Below are positions 60,964-64,000 of a stretch of 64,000 nucleotides of DNA, one piece after another (positions within the stretch are counted from its first letter, which is position 1; the number at the start of each line of letters is the position of its first letter). Source of the DNA: Pseudomonas pudica (GTDB lineage: Bacteria > Pseudomonadota > Gammaproteobacteria > Pseudomonadales > Pseudomonadaceae). A program made the position numbers and the translations under genes. The notes under the pieces are model-generated. The model saw only the letters and a list, made by a program, of their open reading frames with translations, made no database searches and was not told where the DNA came from. The stretch is taken from positions 186,001-250,000 of the forward strand of contig NZ_JADLJS010000001.1 in NCBI RefSeq assembly GCF_015680405.1, read 5' to 3'.

Positions 60964-63234
60964 TCACGCAACCTCGGCCGTCGTCTCGAAGTCGAACACC
61001 AGCTCGCCATCACGCAGGTCGACATGCACCACGCCACCATGCTCGGCCAGTTCGCCAAACAGGATCTCCTCGGCCAGCGGCCGCTTGATCTTGTCCTGGA
61101 TCAGCCGCGCCATCGGCCGCGCGCCCATCTGCACATCGTAGCCCGAGGCCGCCAGCCAGCCGCGTGCATCGTCGCTGACTTCCAGTAGCACCCGTTTGTC
61201 TTCCAGCTGCGCCTGCAGTTCGATAAGGAACTTGTCGACGATGCTCTTGATCGTCTCGTGGCTCAGGCGACCAAACTGGATGATGGTGTCCAGGCGGTTG
61301 CGGAACTCCGGCGTGAAGCTCTTGCGGATGACTTCCATGGCATCGGACGCATGGTCCTGATGGGTGAAGCCGATCGAGGCCCGCGCGGCTGTTTCTGCTC
61401 CGGCGTTGGTGGTCATGATCAGGATCACGTTGCGGAAGTCGGCCTTGCGCCCGTTGTTGTCGGTCAGTGTGCCATGGTCCATAACCTGCAGCAGCAGGTT
61501 GAAGACTTCAGGGTGGGCCTTCTCGATTTCGTCGAGCAGCAATACACAGTGCGGCTGCTTGGTGATCGCCTCGGTCAGCAAACCACCCTGGTCGAAGCCA
61601 ACATAGCCAGGAGGCGCACCGATCAGGCGCGACACAGTGTGGCGCTCCATGTACTCGGACATGTCGAAGCGCACCAGCTCAACGCCCAGCGCCTTGGCCA
61701 GCTGCCGTGCAGCTTCGGTCTTGCCGACGCCGGTCGGGCCGGCGAACAGGAACGAACCGACAGGCTTGTCCGGCGACTTGAGCCCCGCGCGAGACAGCTT
61801 GATGGCGGTGGCCAGCGAATCGATCGCCTGGTCCTGACCAAATACGGTCAGCTTCAGGTCACGCTCGAGGTTGCGCAGCAGTTCCTTGTCGGAACTGGTC
61901 ACGTGCTTCGGCGGAATCCGAGCGATCTTGGCGACGATGTCTTCGACCTGTGGCACATCGATGCGCTTGACGCGGTTGGCCTCCGGCTGCAGGCGCTGGT
62001 AGGCACCGGCTTCGTCGATCACGTCGATGGCCTTGTCCGGCATGTGCCGGTCATTGATGTAGCGTGAGGCCAGTTCAGCAGCGGCGCGCAAGGCTTCGTC
62101 GCTGTACTCGATGTTGTGGTGGCTTTCGAAGCGGCCTTTCAGGCCACGCAGGATGCCCACGGTGTCTTCGACCGATGGCTCGCTGACATCGACCTTCTGG
62201 AAGCGCCGCGCCAGGGCACGGTCCTTCTCGAAGATGCCGCGAAACTCCTGGAAGGTGGTCGAGCCGATGCAACGGATTTCACCGGACGACAGCAATGGCT
62301 TGAGCAGGTTGGACGCATCCATCACCCCACCCGACGCCGCACCGGCACCAATGATGGTGTGGATTTCGTCGATGAACAGGATCGCCTGCGGGCGCTTGCG
62401 CAGCTCGCCGAGCAGCGCCTTGAAGCGCTTCTCGAAATCGCCGCGGTATTTGGTGCCGGCCAGCAGCGCGCCGAGATCGAGGGAATACACCACGCTCTGC
62501 GCCAGCAGATCGGGCACCTGGCCATCGACGATGCGCTTGGCCAGGCCCTCGGCGATGGCAGTCTTGCCCACGCCCGCCTCGCCCACCAGCAACGGGTTGT
62601 TCTTGCGCCGACGGGCAAGGATCTGCGCCACGCGTTCCACTTCCTGCTCGCGGCCTACCAGCGGGTCGATACGGCCGGCACGGGCCAGTTCGTTCAGGTT
62701 GCTGGCATAGGCATCCAGCGGGTTGCTCGAGGAAGCGGTATCGCCGCCCTCTTCGTCCTGCATTTCCTGGTCGCTTTCGGAATGCGAACCATGGCCCGGT
62801 ACCTTGGAGATGCCATGGGCGATGTAGTTGACCACGTCGATGCGGGCCACGCTCTGCTGCTTGAGCAGGAACACGGCCTGGCTTTCCTGTTCGCTGAAGA
62901 TCGCAACCAGCACGTTGGCGCCGGTGACTTCACGCTTGCCGGAGCTTTGCACGTGGAACACGGCACGCTGCAGTACACGCTGGAAGCCCAGGGTCGGCTG
63001 GGTTTCGCGATCTTCGTCATTGACCGGGATCAGGGGTGTGGTGGAATCGATGAACTCTTGCAGGTCGTGCTTGAGTTTGTCGAGATTGGCGCCACAGGCG
63101 CGCAGAACGGTCGCGGCAGCCTCATTGTCAAGGAGTGCCAGCAGCAGATGTTCGACAGTCATGAACTCATGACGCTTCGAACGAGCCTCCTTGAAGGCAA
63201 GATTGAGGGTGACTTCGAGCTCGCGGTTTAACAT
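60964..63234 (-). CDS. clpA: ATP-dependent Clp protease ATPase subunit ClpA
   Basis: A 756-residue Hsp100. The N domain has two Clp_N repeats (about 1-140: LNLAFKEARSKRHEFMTVEH). D1 has Walker A VGEAGVGKTAIAEGLA near 220, and D2 has GPTGVGKTEAARQLAKALG near 500 with the sensor DEIEKAHPEVFNLLLQ. No ClpB middle domain is present. The loop carrying the ClpP-binding tripeptide precedes the C-terminal domain. It unfolds substrates for ClpP. GAGG precedes the ATG. It lies 30 bases downstream of clpS. Confidence 0.97.
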   Translation of the reverse strand: MLNRELEVTLNLAFKEARSKRHEFMTVEHLLLALLDNEAAATVLRACGANLDKLKHDLQEFIDSTTPLIPVNDEDRETQPTLGFQRVLQRAVFHVQSSGKREVTGANVLVAIFSEQESQAVFLLKQQSVARIDVVNYIAHGISKVPGHGSHSESDQEMQDEEGGDTASSSNPLDAYASNLNELARAGRIDPLVGREQEVERVAQILARRRKNNPLLVGEAGVGKTAIAEGLAKRIVDGQVPDLLAQSVVYSLDLGALLAGTKYRGDFEKRFKALLGELRKRPQAILFIDEIHTIIGAGAASGGVMDASNLLKPLLSSGEIRCIGSTTFQEFRGIFEKDRALARRFQKVDVSEPSVEDTVGILRGLKGRFESHHNIEYSDEALRAAAELASRYINDRHMPDKAIDVIDEAGAYQRLQPEANRVKRIDVPQVEDIVAKIARIPPKHVTSSDKELLRNLERDLKLTVFGQDQAIDSLATAIKLSRAGLKSPDKPVGSFLFAGPTGVGKTEAARQLAKALGVELVRFDMSEYMERHTVSRLIGAPPGYVGFDQGGLLTEAITKQPHCVLLLDEIEKAHPEVFNLLLQVMDHGTLTDNNGRKADFRNVILIMTTNAGAETAARASIGFTHQDHASDAMEVIRKSFTPEFRNRLDTIIQFGRLSHETIKSIVDKFLIELQAQLEDKRVLLEVSDDARGWLAASGYDVQMGARPMARLIQDKIKRPLAEEILFGELAEHGGVVHVDLRDGELVFDFETTAEVA

Positions 63235-63264
63235 AGCTTCACCTCATACCCAAGTGGTCGGCGA

Positions 63265-63627
63265 TTAACCGTCCTTCTCGATTTCACAGAGTAGCGGATG
63301 CTGGCTTTCCCTGGCGTATTGGTTGACCTGCATAGCCTTTGTTTCGGCGATGTCACGGGTAAACAATCCGCACACTGCCCGCCCTTCGGTATGGACGGTC
63401 AGCATGATCTTGGTCGCCAGCTCGCGGTTCAGATTGAAGAACGTCTCGAGCACTTCGACGACGAAATCCATCGGCGTGTAGTCATCGTTGAACAAAACCA
63501 CCTTGTACATCGGTGGCGCCTGCAGGATCGGCTTGGCTTCCTGAACTGCAAGACCTGAGCCGTCGTCCTCATTCGATTGCGGGCGATCCTGATTGAATGT
63601 TAGTCGAATCTCACTAGGTGCATGCAT
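63265..63627 (-). CDS. clpS: ClpS adaptor for N-degron substrates
   Basis: A 120-residue adaptor. A flexible acidic N-terminal tail (about 1-38) precedes the ClpS core with [20 protein letters not shown], where the Asn-Asp-Asp-Tyr and Met form the N-degron pocket. Then come the [20 protein letters not shown] strand and the CEIEKDG end. It hands proteins tagged by Aat or Bpt to ClpA. It lies upstream of clpA in one unit and diverges from cspD. Confidence 0.96.
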   Translation of the reverse strand: MHAPSEIRLTFNQDRPQSNEDDGSGLAVQEAKPILQAPPMYKVVLFNDDYTPMDFVVEVLETFFNLNRELATKIMLTVHTEGRAVCGLFTRDIAETKAMQVNQYARESQHPLLCEIEKDG

Positions 63628-63857
63628 GGAAAGAATTTCATCATGAGCGACAGGTTAAGGTTGTGGGTTGACTGCGAAAGGCACGGCCAGCACAGGCGCC
63701 GGGCGACCTTGACTATCGGCAAAACGGTGTTACAACCAATAAGAACCCACCGTGGTCGATAAAGATCCGCGCAGTCAACCAGATTTTTCGCATGGTTCGT
63801 ATGCGGATGACGTGGATGATACTCCAGTGATGGAGTCCTTTGCAGAGGGACATAGGG

Positions 63858-64000
63858 ATGGCAAGCGGTAAAGTCAAGTGGTTCAACAATGCCAAGGGCT
63901 ACGGATTCATCAATGAAGAGGGCAAGACTGACGACTTGTTCGCTCATTATTCAGCCATCCAGATGGACGGGTACAAGACGCTCAAGGCCGGCCAGGTCGT
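63858..64000 (+). CDS. cspD: cold-shock-domain protein CspD (N-terminal part)
   Basis: The right window edge cuts the gene after about 47 codons. The visible part is a cold-shock domain: [20 protein letters not shown] with RNP1 (GYGFI) followed by DLFAHYSAI as RNP2-like, then [10 protein letters not shown]. The divergent clpS-clpA neighbourhood is that of cspD, whose product inhibits replication in stationary phase. The ATG follows GGGA. The remaining part lies outside the window. Confidence 0.93.
   Translation, partial: MASGKVKWFNNAKGYGFINEEGKTDDLFAHYSAIQMDGYKTLKAGQV

Overview
The window comes from a Pseudomonas of the P. putida group. The evidence is the core order ftsK-lolA-rarA-crcB-serS-cysG, then aat-bpt-infA-clpA-clpS-cspD, the tusDCBE-ybiB set, the GC-rich codon use and the many REP-type inverted repeats with a GTGGGAGCGGG core. 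Coordinates are window positions; all functions are read from sequence alone.

Positions 1 to about 28,100 form an accessory block. It is a patchwork of small regulator plus enzyme or transporter modules: five complete LysR regulators, and one each of the ArsR, TetR (AcuR-like), HxlR, CGNR-zinc-finger, GlxA/AraC and AraC families. They sit beside flavin reductase, SDRs, zinc-free ADH/quinone reductases, an NmrA-like reductase, a tautomerase, a DsbA/FrnE protein, nitronate monooxygenase, GST, alpha/beta hydrolase, isochorismatase-like hydrolase, LysE and MFS exporters. The theme is detoxification or turnover of small electrophilic or aromatic compounds, each module under its own regulator. Several modules keep readable operators: twin TATCGA palindromes (ArsR), TTAGAC palindromes (AcuR-like), twin ACTATGA palindromes (HxlR) and twin GTAAC-N20-GTTAC sites (CGNR). 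The block is decaying. It holds a LysR and an EamA gene joined by a deletion, a frameshifted small gene, a broken MFS gene, a D-cysteine-desulfhydrase-like tail, and remnants of a UmuC-type polymerase and a tyrosine integrase just before a tRNA-Cys gene at 28,108-28,181. That tRNA is the likely boundary of an old genomic island.

From 28,100 to 45,000 the content is species-core but variable: sohB, a histidine phosphatase, an SCP2 protein, a phosphotransferase plus SDR pair, a methyltransferase, small envelope proteins (RcnB-like, His/Asp-rich lipoprotein, glycine-zipper), a SLC13/RCK permease, a MASE1-like diguanylate cyclase, a TauE/SafE exporter with divergent LysR, a 27-residue membrane peptide gene, an isochorismatase-fold protein with Ser for Cys, an exported epoxide-hydrolase-like enzyme and tRNA-Ser(UGA).

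From 45,000 to the end is conserved core: yccA, an NCS2 purine permease, tusDCBE (2-thiouridine sulfur relay) coupled to ybiB, yqjG, the leftward chain ftsK-lolA-rarA-crcB-serS-cysG, the rightward aat-bpt-infA group (N-degron tagging and initiation factor 1), leftward clpA and clpS (which destroy N-degron substrates) and the start of cspD at the right edge.
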